From the NCBI RefSeq assembly GCF_016925495.1, contig NZ_CP070491.1, positions 3,596,001-3,660,000 of the forward strand: a DNA stretch of 64,000 nucleotides, given 5' to 3'. Position numbers and translations under genes: made by a program. How positions within the stretch are numbered: position 1 is the stretch's first letter; the number at the start of each line of letters is the position of its first letter. This document shows, piece after piece, positions 1 through 8,013 of this stretch. Under the pieces are notes generated by a model. It did not search any database, was not told the DNA's origin, and saw only the letters and a program-made list of their open reading frames with translations. The stretch is from Methylococcus sp. EFPC2. GTDB lineage: Bacteria > Pseudomonadota > Gammaproteobacteria > Methylococcales > Methylococcaceae.

Positions 1-630
1 TGGCGCTTCGAAGGACATCATCTGTCCCTCAACTTCACCCTGGCCGGCGACCGCCTGGCCGTGGATACGCCGAGCTTTTTCGGCGCCAACCCGGCGACCG
101 TACGCCAAGGACCGAAAAAAGGCCTGCGCGTGCTCGCCGACGAGGAAGACGAAGCCCGCAAGCTGCTGGCATTGCTCACTCCGGAGCAGCGCGCTACGGC
201 GGTTTTCAGCCCTAAGACCTACGGCGAGATCGTGACCGGCGCCGCCGAGCAAGTAACCCCGCTGGACCCGGTCGGCGTCGCCGCCGCACAACTGGACGAC
301 AAGCAGCGCGCGCAGCTCATCCGCTTGATAGCGGTCTATGCCGATAACTTCGAGCCCGGACTCACGGCGGCCCGCATGACGAGGGTCCGCGAAGGCGGAA
401 TCGAGAATATCCGGTTCGGCTGGGCCGGTTCGACGGAGCGCGGTCATCCCCACTATTACCGCGTACAAGGCCCGCTGTTCCTGATCGAATACGACTCCAC
501 CCAGAACGACGGCAACCACATCCACAGCGTCTGGCGCGACTACACGGGCGACTTCGGCCGCGACCTGCTGCGCGATCATTATCTGGCGACGCGGAGCACC
601 GGCACCCCCGATGGCCACCGCCACCCTTGA
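1..630 (+). CDS. DUF3500 domain protein, C-terminal part (5' truncated by window edge)
   Basis: The reading frame is open from base 1, so the start lies outside the window; 209 residues are visible. The segment near residues 6-13 (HHLSLNFT) and the C-terminal stretch with NHIHSVWRDY and DFGRDLL are typical of DUF3500 proteins, a family of unknown function found in many bacteria. No catalytic mechanism is established for the family and none can be read from this fragment. It converges on the yrfG-like gene with about 80 bp between the two stops and no obvious terminator. The family call rests on recognised sequence flavour, not on a search. Confidence 0.75.
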   Translation, partial: WRFEGHHLSLNFTLAGDRLAVDTPSFFGANPATVRQGPKKGLRVLADEEDEARKLLALLTPEQRATAVFSPKTYGEIVTGAAEQVTPLDPVGVAAAQLDDKQRAQLIRLIAVYADNFEPGLTAARMTRVREGGIENIRFGWAGSTERGHPHYYRVQGPLFLIEYDSTQNDGNHIHSVWRDYTGDFGRDLLRDHYLATRSTGTPDGHRHP

Positions 631-711
631 TCGCTCAACGTATGGGAAGGGCGGCGCGACCTCGGTTCCATCCAGAATGCCCTGATCGCGGAGGGACGCC
701 CGGAGGCGAGT

Positions 712-1383
712 TCAGCCGCCGGCCACGCGCTGTACCGGCATGAGCTCGCGGAAATCCTCGATGGCGGTGAATTCGTCGATAGGCCGGCTGGGCCGAGTGC
801 TGTCGTGTTTGCGCACGGCCACCAGATGGTGCAATCCATGGGCGCGGGCGGCGCGCAGCACCGGCAGGCTGTCGTCGACCATCAGGGTGCGGCCGGCGTC
901 GTAAGCCTCGACTTCAGCCAGGGCGTGCCAGAATTCGGGCGCCTCCTTGGGCGCGCCGAGATCGTGCGAGCTGACGATGTTGTCGAAATACACGCCCAGG
1001 CTGGTTTTCTCCAGCTTGAGTCCCAGGCTCTTGCGGTGGGCATTGGTGACCAGCACCAGCCGCCGGCCGCTGTCGCGCACCGCCTGCAGAAACTCGGTCG
1101 CATGGGGCAAGACGCCGATGAGTCCGGCGATTTCCTGTTTCATCCCGGCGATGTCCAGTTCGAGTTGCTCGGTCCAGTAGTCCAGGCAATACCATTCCAA
1201 ACGCCCTTCCATGGCCTTGAAGCGCGGCTGCAAAACCAACTTCGCCTCCGCCGGCGTCAGGCCATGGTGTTCGGCATAGCGCTGCGGGACGAATTCCAGC
1301 CAGAAATGGTTATCGAAGTTCAAGTCCAGCAAGGTACCGTCCATGTCCAGGAATACCTCGTCGATGTCGCTCCAAGTTATCAT
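712..1383 (-). CDS. yrfG: GMP/IMP nucleotidase, HAD superfamily
   Basis: A 223-residue HAD hydrolase expected to dephosphorylate purine 5'-nucleotides (GMP/IMP) in the cytoplasm. HAD motif I is DMDGT with Asp13 and Asp15, motif II Thr113 lies in LVTNAH, the motif III Lys is near 146 and the motif IV acidic pair is Asp170/Asp171. The stretches FDNHFW and WYCLDYW, and the overall length, match E. coli YrfG closely. The gene is divergent from cysQ, whose chosen start lies about 90 bp away, so the two probably share a promoter region. Substrate preference is inferred from YrfG similarity. Confidence 0.85.
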   Translation of the reverse strand: MITWSDIDEVFLDMDGTLLDLNFDNHFWLEFVPQRYAEHHGLTPAEAKLVLQPRFKAMEGRLEWYCLDYWTEQLELDIAGMKQEIAGLIGVLPHATEFLQAVRDSGRRLVLVTNAHRKSLGLKLEKTSLGVYFDNIVSSHDLGAPKEAPEFWHALAEVEAYDAGRTLMVDDSLPVLRAARAHGLHHLVAVRKHDSTRPSRPIDEFTAIEDFRELMPVQRVAGG

Positions 1384-1470
1384 GCGCTACCATCCAGAGC
1401 CCAGATTCGTATCCAGCGAGACCCCGCCATCGTGAGTAGTCCGATAGAAGGAAGTTATTACACGCCGATT

Positions 1471-2349
1471 ATGAGGGAGCCCTCGCGATTTCTGAAAGAC
1501 ATCGTTGAGTTGAGCCGCGAGGCGGGCGGCGAAATACTCAAGATCTACCACTCCAACTTTCGCGTCGCAGAAAAGGACGACCATTCGCCCTTGACCGCGG
1601 CCGATCTGGTTTCCCATCAGCGCCTGTTGCGCGGACTGGAGTCGCTCGCTGCGGTCTATCCCGTGCTGTCGGAAGAATCCGCCGCAGTGCCTTACGCAGA
1701 GCGACAGGCATGGGAGACCTATTGGCTGATCGATCCTTTGGATGGCACCCGCGAATTTGTCAAGCGCAACGGCGAATTCACGGTCAACGTCGCGCTCGTC
1801 CACCAGGGTAAACCGGTGCTGGGCGTCGTCCATGCGCCGGTGCTGGGCGCCTCCTATTTTGCCGCCGAAGGTTGCGGAGCCTTCGTGCAGCGAGGGGATG
1901 ATTTGCCGCACGAGATCGCCGTGCGCACCCCGGCGCCGGCCCGCATCACCGTGGTCGGCAGCCGCTCCCATTGGACGCCCGGCCTGGAGGCTTACCTGGA
2001 GCGGCTCGGCGGGTACGAGCTGAGGTCCATGGGCAGTTCCCTCAAGTTTTGTCTGGTGGCCGAAGGGGTGGCCGACCTGTATCCACGCTTGGGCCCGACC
2101 TCTGAATGGGACACGGCGGCCGCGCAGTGCGTGGTGGAGGAGGCGGGCGGGGCGGTGGTGGATCTGGACGGCGAGCCTCTGCGCTACAACGGCAAGGAGT
2201 CTTTGCTCAATCCCTACTTCCTGGTCTATGGCGACAAGTCGCGCGACTGGAGGGACTATTCCGCGGGTCTGCGCGGGGCGGCGACGCCTCGGCCAGCACG
2301 GCATCCGCCGCTCGATGCGGCCGGAACTCAGCGCTTCGCCCCCCTATAA
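1471..2349 (+). CDS. cysQ: 3'(2'),5'-bisphosphate nucleotidase CysQ
   Basis: An inositol-monophosphatase-family enzyme that hydrolyses 3'-phosphoadenosine 5'-phosphate (PAP) to AMP and Pi, clearing a by-product of sulfate assimilation. Metal-binding residues are visible: Glu68/Glu69 in LSEES, the DPLDGT motif at 88-93 and, near residue 218, WDTAAA. DGTREFVKRNGEFTVN is nearly identical to E. coli CysQ. I chose ATG 1471 because homology begins there; an in-frame GTG at 1432 would add 13 residues. At 292 residues it exceeds the usual 250-270 because of a Pro/Arg-rich tail after the catalytic domain that has no recognised function. Confidence 0.9.
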   Translation: MREPSRFLKDIVELSREAGGEILKIYHSNFRVAEKDDHSPLTAADLVSHQRLLRGLESLAAVYPVLSEESAAVPYAERQAWETYWLIDPLDGTREFVKRNGEFTVNVALVHQGKPVLGVVHAPVLGASYFAAEGCGAFVQRGDDLPHEIAVRTPAPARITVVGSRSHWTPGLEAYLERLGGYELRSMGSSLKFCLVAEGVADLYPRLGPTSEWDTAAAQCVVEEAGGAVVDLDGEPLRYNGKESLLNPYFLVYGDKSRDWRDYSAGLRGAATPRPARHPPLDAAGTQRFAPL

Positions 2350-2421
2350 GCGTTCCCGCATCCGCCGACCGACAGGCCATGGCTATCAGGCTGTCGGTTA
2401 ACCCCCCTCCAGGGTGTCCGG

Positions 2422-3174
2422 CTAAGCCTTGAACTGGTCCTTCTGCCGTCTTAGCTGAGCGAATCTTGCACTGTCGCCCGCGCGCAGGAAGGGATTGGTC
2501 TCCAGTTCCTCGCTCAGCATTGACGGCACCGTCGCTTCATTCCGCGTTCGGGCCTCATCGACCCGTTTCATGCGCTCGATGAGGGCCACGTTGTCCGCTT
2601 CGACGGTCAGCGCGAAACGGCCGTTGGCCTGTGTGTATTCGTGGGCACAGTAGATGAGGGTGGCCGGCGGCAGGTCGCGGATTTTGCCGAGCGAAGTCCA
2701 CATCTGTTCGGCCGTGCCTTCGAACAATCGCCCGCAGCCCAAGGCGAACAGGGTATCGCCGCAGAACAGCGCGTTCGCCGCGGTGAACCAGTAGGCGATA
2801 TGACCGCGCGTATGGCCCGGGACCTCCAGCACCACGGCCGACTGTTCGCCGATGGGGATCCGGTCGCCCTCCTTCACGGCCACGCCGATGCCGGGTATGC
2901 GCGCCCGGTCGCCGGCGTAGCCGACTATGGTGCAGCCGGTGCGCGCCTGCAGTTCCAGATTGCCGCCGACGTGATCGCCGTGATGATGGGTGTTCAGCAC
3001 GTGGCTCAGCCGCCAGCCCCGCCGCTCCAGGGCGAGCAGGACGGGTTCGGCTTCCGCCGGGTCGACCGCGGCCGTCGCGCCGGAGGCCGGGTCGTGGATC
3101 AGATAGACATAGTTGTCCTGCAGCACCGGGATCTGCACGATCTCAGCGGGGGATGTCTCGGTTCGGTCGTTCAT
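2422..3174 (-). CDS. gloB: Hydroxyacylglutathione hydrolase (glyoxalase II)
   Basis: Metallo-beta-lactamase-fold enzyme that converts S-D-lactoylglutathione to D-lactate and glutathione, the second step of methylglyoxal detoxification. The binuclear metal motif THHHGDH places His63, His65, Asp67 and His68. Further ligands are expected in GHTRGH, FCGDTLF and CAHEYT, all present in order. Length (250) is normal for GloB. Its ATG overlaps the TGA of the upstream YdcF-like gene (ATGA), so the two are translationally coupled. A second, differently built glyoxalase II (GloC type) lies at 32014. Confidence 0.9.
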   Translation of the reverse strand: MNDRTETSPAEIVQIPVLQDNYVYLIHDPASGATAAVDPAEAEPVLLALERRGWRLSHVLNTHHHGDHVGGNLELQARTGCTIVGYAGDRARIPGIGVAVKEGDRIPIGEQSAVVLEVPGHTRGHIAYWFTAANALFCGDTLFALGCGRLFEGTAEQMWTSLGKIRDLPPATLIYCAHEYTQANGRFALTVEADNVALIERMKRVDEARTRNEATVPSMLSEELETNPFLRAGDSARFAQLRRQKDQFKA

Positions 3175-3953
3175 GGTTCATGTCCCGGATCGGTGGTCGA
3201 CGCGCGGTAATACTGCCAGCGATACCAGCTACGGCCCACCAGTTCGTGCAGGGCCAGCCAGGTTTTCAGCAGCGATTCGGCGCTCGGCAGCCAGTTGAGC
3301 GGATTACCGGGGGCGTAAGGGCGGTGGAAGCCGGTGGGTGCGGGGATGGTCTTCAGGCCGGCCCGCGCGAAAGCTTCCTGGGCACGCGGCATGTGCCAAG
3401 CATGGGTGACCAGCAAGGCCTCGCCTATGCCGGCTCCCTTGAGTATCGCGGCGGAAAAACGGGCGTTCTCGTAAGTGTTGGTGCTCCTGCTTTCCAGCCA
3501 CCGGACTTCCACGCCGAACTCGTTCAGCACGGATTTCATGAGCTCGGCTTCGGGGACCGGTTCGCCGAGCACCGCACCGCCGCTGACCAGGATGGGCAGC
3601 CCGGTCTTCTTGTGCAGCCAGGCAGCGTAGCGCGCCCGCTCCAGACCGAAGCGGTAGAGCGTGTCTCCGCCGTATTCGGGCGCTTCGACATAGCGGTCTG
3701 CCGCGAGCACCACGATGGCCTCGGCCGCGCTGTGCTCGAGCGGCACCGGCGGGTAGGGTTCCAGATGGCCGCGCAGCCAGGTCGCGGTGGCCGGGACGCT
3801 GCTCAGATACAGGGTGCCCAGGCCCAGCGCGAGAAAAAAGGACCGCTTCGCCGGGGCACGAACCAGCAAGGCCAGCAGCAACAAGAGCAATGACAAGCCG
3901 GGCGGAAACAGCAGCGATTGCAGGCTCGCCGAAATCAAAAAGGCGTCGGACAT
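3171..3953 (-). CDS. YdcF/SanA-family membrane protein (DUF218 domain)
   Basis: A 260-residue protein with two N-terminal hydrophobic segments (about residues 8-28 and 37-55) followed by a DUF218 domain. Family features are the conserved early acidic stretch (AIVVLAADR), LPILVSGG, SRSTNTYENA and VTHAWHMPRA. DUF218 proteins such as ElyC, SanA and YdcF are linked to envelope or peptidoglycan-precursor functions, but the activity here is unknown. The start at 3953 gives the natural membrane-anchored N terminus; upstream in-frame codons run into the neighbouring gene. It overlaps gloB by 4 nt. A GC-rich inverted repeat (3991-3998 with 4017-4024) separates it from the MutS-like gene. Confidence 0.8.
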   Translation of the reverse strand: MSDAFLISASLQSLLFPPGLSLLLLLLALLVRAPAKRSFFLALGLGTLYLSSVPATATWLRGHLEPYPPVPLEHSAAEAIVVLAADRYVEAPEYGGDTLYRFGLERARYAAWLHKKTGLPILVSGGAVLGEPVPEAELMKSVLNEFGVEVRWLESRSTNTYENARFSAAILKGAGIGEALLVTHAWHMPRAQEAFARAGLKTIPAPTGFHRPYAPGNPLNWLPSAESLLKTWLALHELVGRSWYRWQYYRASTTDPGHEP

Positions 3954-4030
3954 TTCAATTCGTTGTTCAGTGGGCCATCTCTCGGTGCGAGCGGCCGGCC
4001 CGACGCGAGCGCCGGCCCGGCCGCTGCCGA

Positions 4031-5635
4031 TCAGGACGATTTCTCGCCTTTCAGCAAGCGGGCGATGTCTTCCTTGCCGAAGCCTATCTTGCGCGCCACC
4101 CGGTCGGCGTGGCTGACCGTCGATACGCCCTCGACCAGGCGATAGGTCGGTTGGTCGTTCTTGAACTCCACCTGCCGTGTCAGGCCTGTCTGCCGTTTCT
4201 GGAAGCGCTCCACCAGTTCGTGATTGTGGGTGATCAATATCGTGGTGGCGCCTTTTTCGCGGAAGCCGTCCAGGATGTCGCTGGAAATGGCGATTTTTTC
4301 CTCGTGCGTCGTCCCTTCCGACAACTCGTCCAGGATCACCAGGCTGCGAGCGCTGGAGGCCAGGAAGATGGCCTTGGTGCGCTTGAGCTCGGCGCCGAAG
4401 CGGCCTTCGCCGTCGCCGAGATGGCTGATCTCGGGCACCTGATAATAAATGCGGTCGGCCACCGTCAGTTCGGCCGATGCCGCCGGCACGTAGCCGCCGA
4501 TCTGGGCCAGCAGCTGGCTCTGCGCCAGGGTCTTGCAGAACGCGGTCTTGCCTCCGCTGTTGGGGCCGGTGACGAACAGCAAGCGTTCGTCCGTCAGGCT
4601 CAGATCGTTGGCGACGTAGTCCGGGGCACCCTTGCCCAGCACCGGATTGCGCACGCCTTTGAGCTTGATCGAGTGATGCGTGCCGGGCAGCAGTTTCGGC
4701 AGGCACACCGGGTGGCCGTAGGCCTCCTTGAAGTTCAGCATGCTCGCCAGTTCGTCCAGCTGGCCCAAGGCATCCAGGGCGGCCTGCACTTCGGGCGAGC
4801 GTTTGAAAATGTCGCGCAGCGGATAGATGCAGCCATCGCGGTCGAATCCGCCGACGATGGGCACGTAGACCATCCCGAGCGGCAGCAGGAAGAGCCAGAA
4901 TACCGGCGCGACGGACGCCGCCAGATCGAGCACGATGGGCGCGAATTGCATGAGCGCCACCAGCACCAGGATCAGCAGGGTGATGGCGAGCGGTTTGAAC
5001 AGCGTGGGTTTGAAGGCGACGGCCGGGATGTACCAGCGTTTCTCGGAACGGGTCAGCAAGCCTTTCTCGCTGCGGTACACCGGCCCCCGCATCAACTCAT
5101 GGGCGCGGCTTTTGGAAAATTCCCGCAGGGTTTGCAACAGCTCGCGCAGATAGCCGCTTGCGACCTCCGGAAAGACCTCCACCTGGCCGGTGAGATTCAG
5201 CAGGAAGCGCGTGCCTTTGCGGTATTGATCGTAGCCGTAACCGCCGAATTCCAGTTCGTGCGCCGGCCGCCCGGCCAGGCCGAGAAATTCGCCGTACAGC
5301 AGCGCCCAGAAATCCGCCTCCCCGCGCGCGGCTTCGTTAATCATCTGGTTCAGCGCCAGACCCAGCTCGGGGCGTTTTTCCAGCTCCCCCAGCGCGTCCT
5401 GTTTGGCTCGTATCTGTTCCGCGTCGTCCAGGGGGCGTGCCAGAGAACGGTACAAAACGGCCTGTCCGATGCGGGTTTGCGTGTGGTTCAGCGCCTGAAA
5501 CAGCGGCTCCACCTCGATGGTCTGAAAATTCGTATCGTCGATCACGCCTTCGCCGTAAGCCGCCGGTGCAACCGACGGGATGCCAGGAGGGCGGGTGGAG
5601 TCGCCCTGTAGCAGGGGCGGGTACGCTGTGCTCAT
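4031..5635 (-). CDS. MutS-related ATPase with transmembrane segments
   Basis: A 534-residue protein with a C-terminal MutS domain V ATPase. Walker A is GPNSGGKT (357-364), Walker B LVILDELSEGT (about 432-442) and a THNHEL switch His is near 470. The MutS mismatch-binding domain I is absent, and two strong hydrophobic segments sit at about 213-232 and 243-262, so the protein is probably membrane-tethered. It therefore belongs with the MutS-like relatives rather than canonical mismatch repair. It lies upstream of the ydcF-gloB pair with a 77-bp gap, so co-transcription is possible. Biological role unknown; annotation pipelines often call such proteins simply MutS. Confidence 0.8.
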   Translation of the reverse strand: MSTAYPPLLQGDSTRPPGIPSVAPAAYGEGVIDDTNFQTIEVEPLFQALNHTQTRIGQAVLYRSLARPLDDAEQIRAKQDALGELEKRPELGLALNQMINEAARGEADFWALLYGEFLGLAGRPAHELEFGGYGYDQYRKGTRFLLNLTGQVEVFPEVASGYLRELLQTLREFSKSRAHELMRGPVYRSEKGLLTRSEKRWYIPAVAFKPTLFKPLAITLLILVLVALMQFAPIVLDLAASVAPVFWLFLLPLGMVYVPIVGGFDRDGCIYPLRDIFKRSPEVQAALDALGQLDELASMLNFKEAYGHPVCLPKLLPGTHHSIKLKGVRNPVLGKGAPDYVANDLSLTDERLLFVTGPNSGGKTAFCKTLAQSQLLAQIGGYVPAASAELTVADRIYYQVPEISHLGDGEGRFGAELKRTKAIFLASSARSLVILDELSEGTTHEEKIAISSDILDGFREKGATTILITHNHELVERFQKRQTGLTRQVEFKNDQPTYRLVEGVSTVSHADRVARKIGFGKEDIARLLKGEKSS

Positions 5636-5715
5636 GTAAAGATCTCCCGGGATGGTGGGTGCTTTTTACCCGTAGCGGCGCCTTATGAAAAGGGCTGCGA
5701 TTCGCCGCGTCGGTT

Positions 5716-8013
5716 TCATTCCGCCGCGGCTTTAAACAATTCCACCCGGTTGCGACCGGATAGCTTGGCGCGGTAGAGGGCCTGGTCGGCCCGGCGCAAG
5801 ATCGCGCTTACACCGGCGTCGGACTGAGCGATGCCGGTGACGCCGATGCTGACCGTGAAGGGTATGTGGCCGTCCGCAAAGCGCACCGGCGATGCCTGCA
5901 CCAGGCCGCGCAAACGTTCGGCGCGCGTCATCGCGTCTTCCGGTCCGGTTCCGGTCAGGAGCACGACGAACTCTTCCCCACCCAGACGGCCGGCGATGTC
6001 GCTTTCGCGCAGATCGCGGGACAGGACGGCCGCGAAGTGCTTGAGCACGGCGTCGCCGCCCTCATGGCCGTGCGTGTCGTTCACCTGCTTGAAATGGTCG
6101 AGATCCAGCATCAGCAGAGAGGCGACCTGCTCGGGTTGACGGCGCAGGCGGGCCAGTTCGGCTTCCAGGCGGGTGAGGAAATGCCGGCGATTGGCCAGCC
6201 CGGTCAGTCCGTCGGTGGTGGCCTGGGCGACCAGCTCGGCTTCTAGGCGCTTGCGCCCGGTGATGTCTTCCTTGATGCCGACGAAATGCGTGACCGCACC
6301 GCCCGCGTCCAGGACCGGGGTGATGGTGAGCTGTTCGGTATACAGTTCGCCGTTCTTCTTGCGGTTGATCACCTCGCCGCGCCATTCCCGACCGCCCTGT
6401 ATGGATTTCCACATCGCTTGGTAGAAGGTCTGGGTCTGCTGGCCGGACTTGACCAGTTCGGCCGGATGCCGCCCGATGGCCTCGCTCATGCTATAGCCGG
6501 TGAGCCGGGTGAAGGCCTTGTTGACCCATTCGATGCGGGCGTCGGGGTCGGTGATGACGATGCCGTCGCCGGCCGATTCCAGCGCCACCGCCAGTAGCCG
6601 CAAGCGCTCCTCCACCCGCTTGCGCTCGGTGATATCGCTGCGGGTGCCGGACATGCGCGAGGGCTTACCGTCCCGGTTGCGGCTATTGAGCCGGCCGCGA
6701 TCCTGCACCCAGACCCAATGGCCTTGTTTGTGGCGCAAACGGTATTCGCAGTCGTAATAGTCGAGTTCACCCGCGAAGTGGCGGCGCAGCAGCGTTTCGG
6801 CGTGTTTCAGGTCGTCGGGATGGGCGAGTTCGCGCCAGGTTGCGATGCCTACGGGGTGCAATTCGTCCAGGGTATGGCCGGTGATCTCCGCCCAGCGCGC
6901 ATCCACGGTCAGCCGGCCGGTCGGTATGTCCCATTCCCAGGTGCCGACCTGCGTGCCTTCTATGAGCGACATCACCCGCGCGTGCTCGTCATCGAGCCGG
7001 CGTTTGGCTGCGAGCAGACGCACCGCGAGCGCCAGGACCAAGGCCGCCATCGTGGCCGCGGCCAGGATCGGCCAACGATAGCGGCGCCAAACGTCGGTAG
7101 GGGTAAATTCCGGTGTCTGCTCGAAAGGCGGCAGGCGCAGCGTACGCAGCAGGTTCTCCACGGAGCGGTAGTCCGCCGGGATGGTGAAGCCGTGTATGCC
7201 CATGCGCTGCGCGACCTCGCCTCCCTGGGGCAAGCTCAGCAAGGCCGCCGTGACCTTGCGGGCCAGGTCGGAATCGCCGAAGTTGAGGGCCGCGAATGCC
7301 CATTGCGGATACAGGCGGGTGGATACGGCGTGGGGGAAGTCCGCCAGCTCTTGCGGATTGACGATGCGCAGCCGGCTCGGATCGAGCTTGCCTTCCTTCG
7401 CCATGGCTTCCAGCAGGCCGGTACGGACGAATCCGACTTCGGCGCGGTTTTCCAGCACCGCGCGCACGGTGTTGTCCTGGGGCAGGCCGGCTTCGATCAG
7501 GCGTGTCTCCGGGGACAGTCGCACGCCGGCGAGTTCCAGTTCATAAGTCTGGGCCTGGTAGCCGCCGAGCGACTCGCGGGTACTGTAGGCTATCCTCCTG
7601 CCTTTGAGGTCGGCGAGTGTCGCGATATCGCGCCGTTCGCTCAGGGTGAATATCACGCCGCCGTAAGCATCCTGGGCCTCGCCGTTGGCCTGGGCGACCA
7701 GGGTGGCGAGCGGAGAGGATAGCCCGTTGCGGTAGGCGAGCTGTACGTAGTGGGCGGGCTGGGTCAGAACGAAATCCAGTCGGCGTTCGCGGATCGCCTT
7801 TTCCAGTCCCGCGAAGTTCAGGGCGACCAGATCAAAGCGCGTGCCCGGTATGGCATGCTCCAGGTAGCCGGCCAGCGGCTGCCAGCGAATCTGGGTGTCT
7901 TCTTCGGCCCGGTAAGCCAGTATTCCCAGGTGTAAAACGGATTCCGCCCGGCCGTTGTCGCATTGAAGAAGCAGAAGCAGGGATAAGCACAGTCGTTTCC
8001 ATGGTCCGCTCAT
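5716..8013 (-). CDS. PhnD-like periplasmic-binding / PAS / diguanylate cyclase
   Basis: A 765-residue sensor predicted to make c-di-GMP in response to a periplasmic ligand. Order: signal peptide (1-22), PhnD/TctC-like binding domain (about 25-290, with DLKGRRIAYSTRESLGGYQ), a transmembrane helix near 325-345, two PAS domains each ending in a PAC segment (ITERKR, ITGRKR), and a GGDEF domain. The active site is intact (GGEEF), and an RxxD inhibitory site (RESD) stands five residues before it, so product inhibition is expected. The start at 8013 was chosen because it gives the signal peptide and an ATGA overlap with the stop of the upstream GGDEF-EAL gene. Last gene of a three-gene operon; the ligand is unknown. 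Confidence 0.88.
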   Translation of the reverse strand: MSGPWKRLCLSLLLLLQCDNGRAESVLHLGILAYRAEEDTQIRWQPLAGYLEHAIPGTRFDLVALNFAGLEKAIRERRLDFVLTQPAHYVQLAYRNGLSSPLATLVAQANGEAQDAYGGVIFTLSERRDIATLADLKGRRIAYSTRESLGGYQAQTYELELAGVRLSPETRLIEAGLPQDNTVRAVLENRAEVGFVRTGLLEAMAKEGKLDPSRLRIVNPQELADFPHAVSTRLYPQWAFAALNFGDSDLARKVTAALLSLPQGGEVAQRMGIHGFTIPADYRSVENLLRTLRLPPFEQTPEFTPTDVWRRYRWPILAAATMAALVLALAVRLLAAKRRLDDEHARVMSLIEGTQVGTWEWDIPTGRLTVDARWAEITGHTLDELHPVGIATWRELAHPDDLKHAETLLRRHFAGELDYYDCEYRLRHKQGHWVWVQDRGRLNSRNRDGKPSRMSGTRSDITERKRVEERLRLLAVALESAGDGIVITDPDARIEWVNKAFTRLTGYSMSEAIGRHPAELVKSGQQTQTFYQAMWKSIQGGREWRGEVINRKKNGELYTEQLTITPVLDAGGAVTHFVGIKEDITGRKRLEAELVAQATTDGLTGLANRRHFLTRLEAELARLRRQPEQVASLLMLDLDHFKQVNDTHGHEGGDAVLKHFAAVLSRDLRESDIAGRLGGEEFVVLLTGTGPEDAMTRAERLRGLVQASPVRFADGHIPFTVSIGVTGIAQSDAGVSAILRRADQALYRAKLSGRNRVELFKAAAE

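Noticed and set aside
2368-2398. 8-bp stem (ACCGACAG/CTGTCGGT) between cysQ and gloB as a terminator
   Set aside because: The 15-nt loop and lack of a T run on either strand make termination unconvincing.
3890-5611. 573-codon rightward open frame opposite the MutS-like gene
   Set aside because: Composition is His/Gln/Arg-rich shadow sequence; the opposite strand encodes intact Walker motifs.
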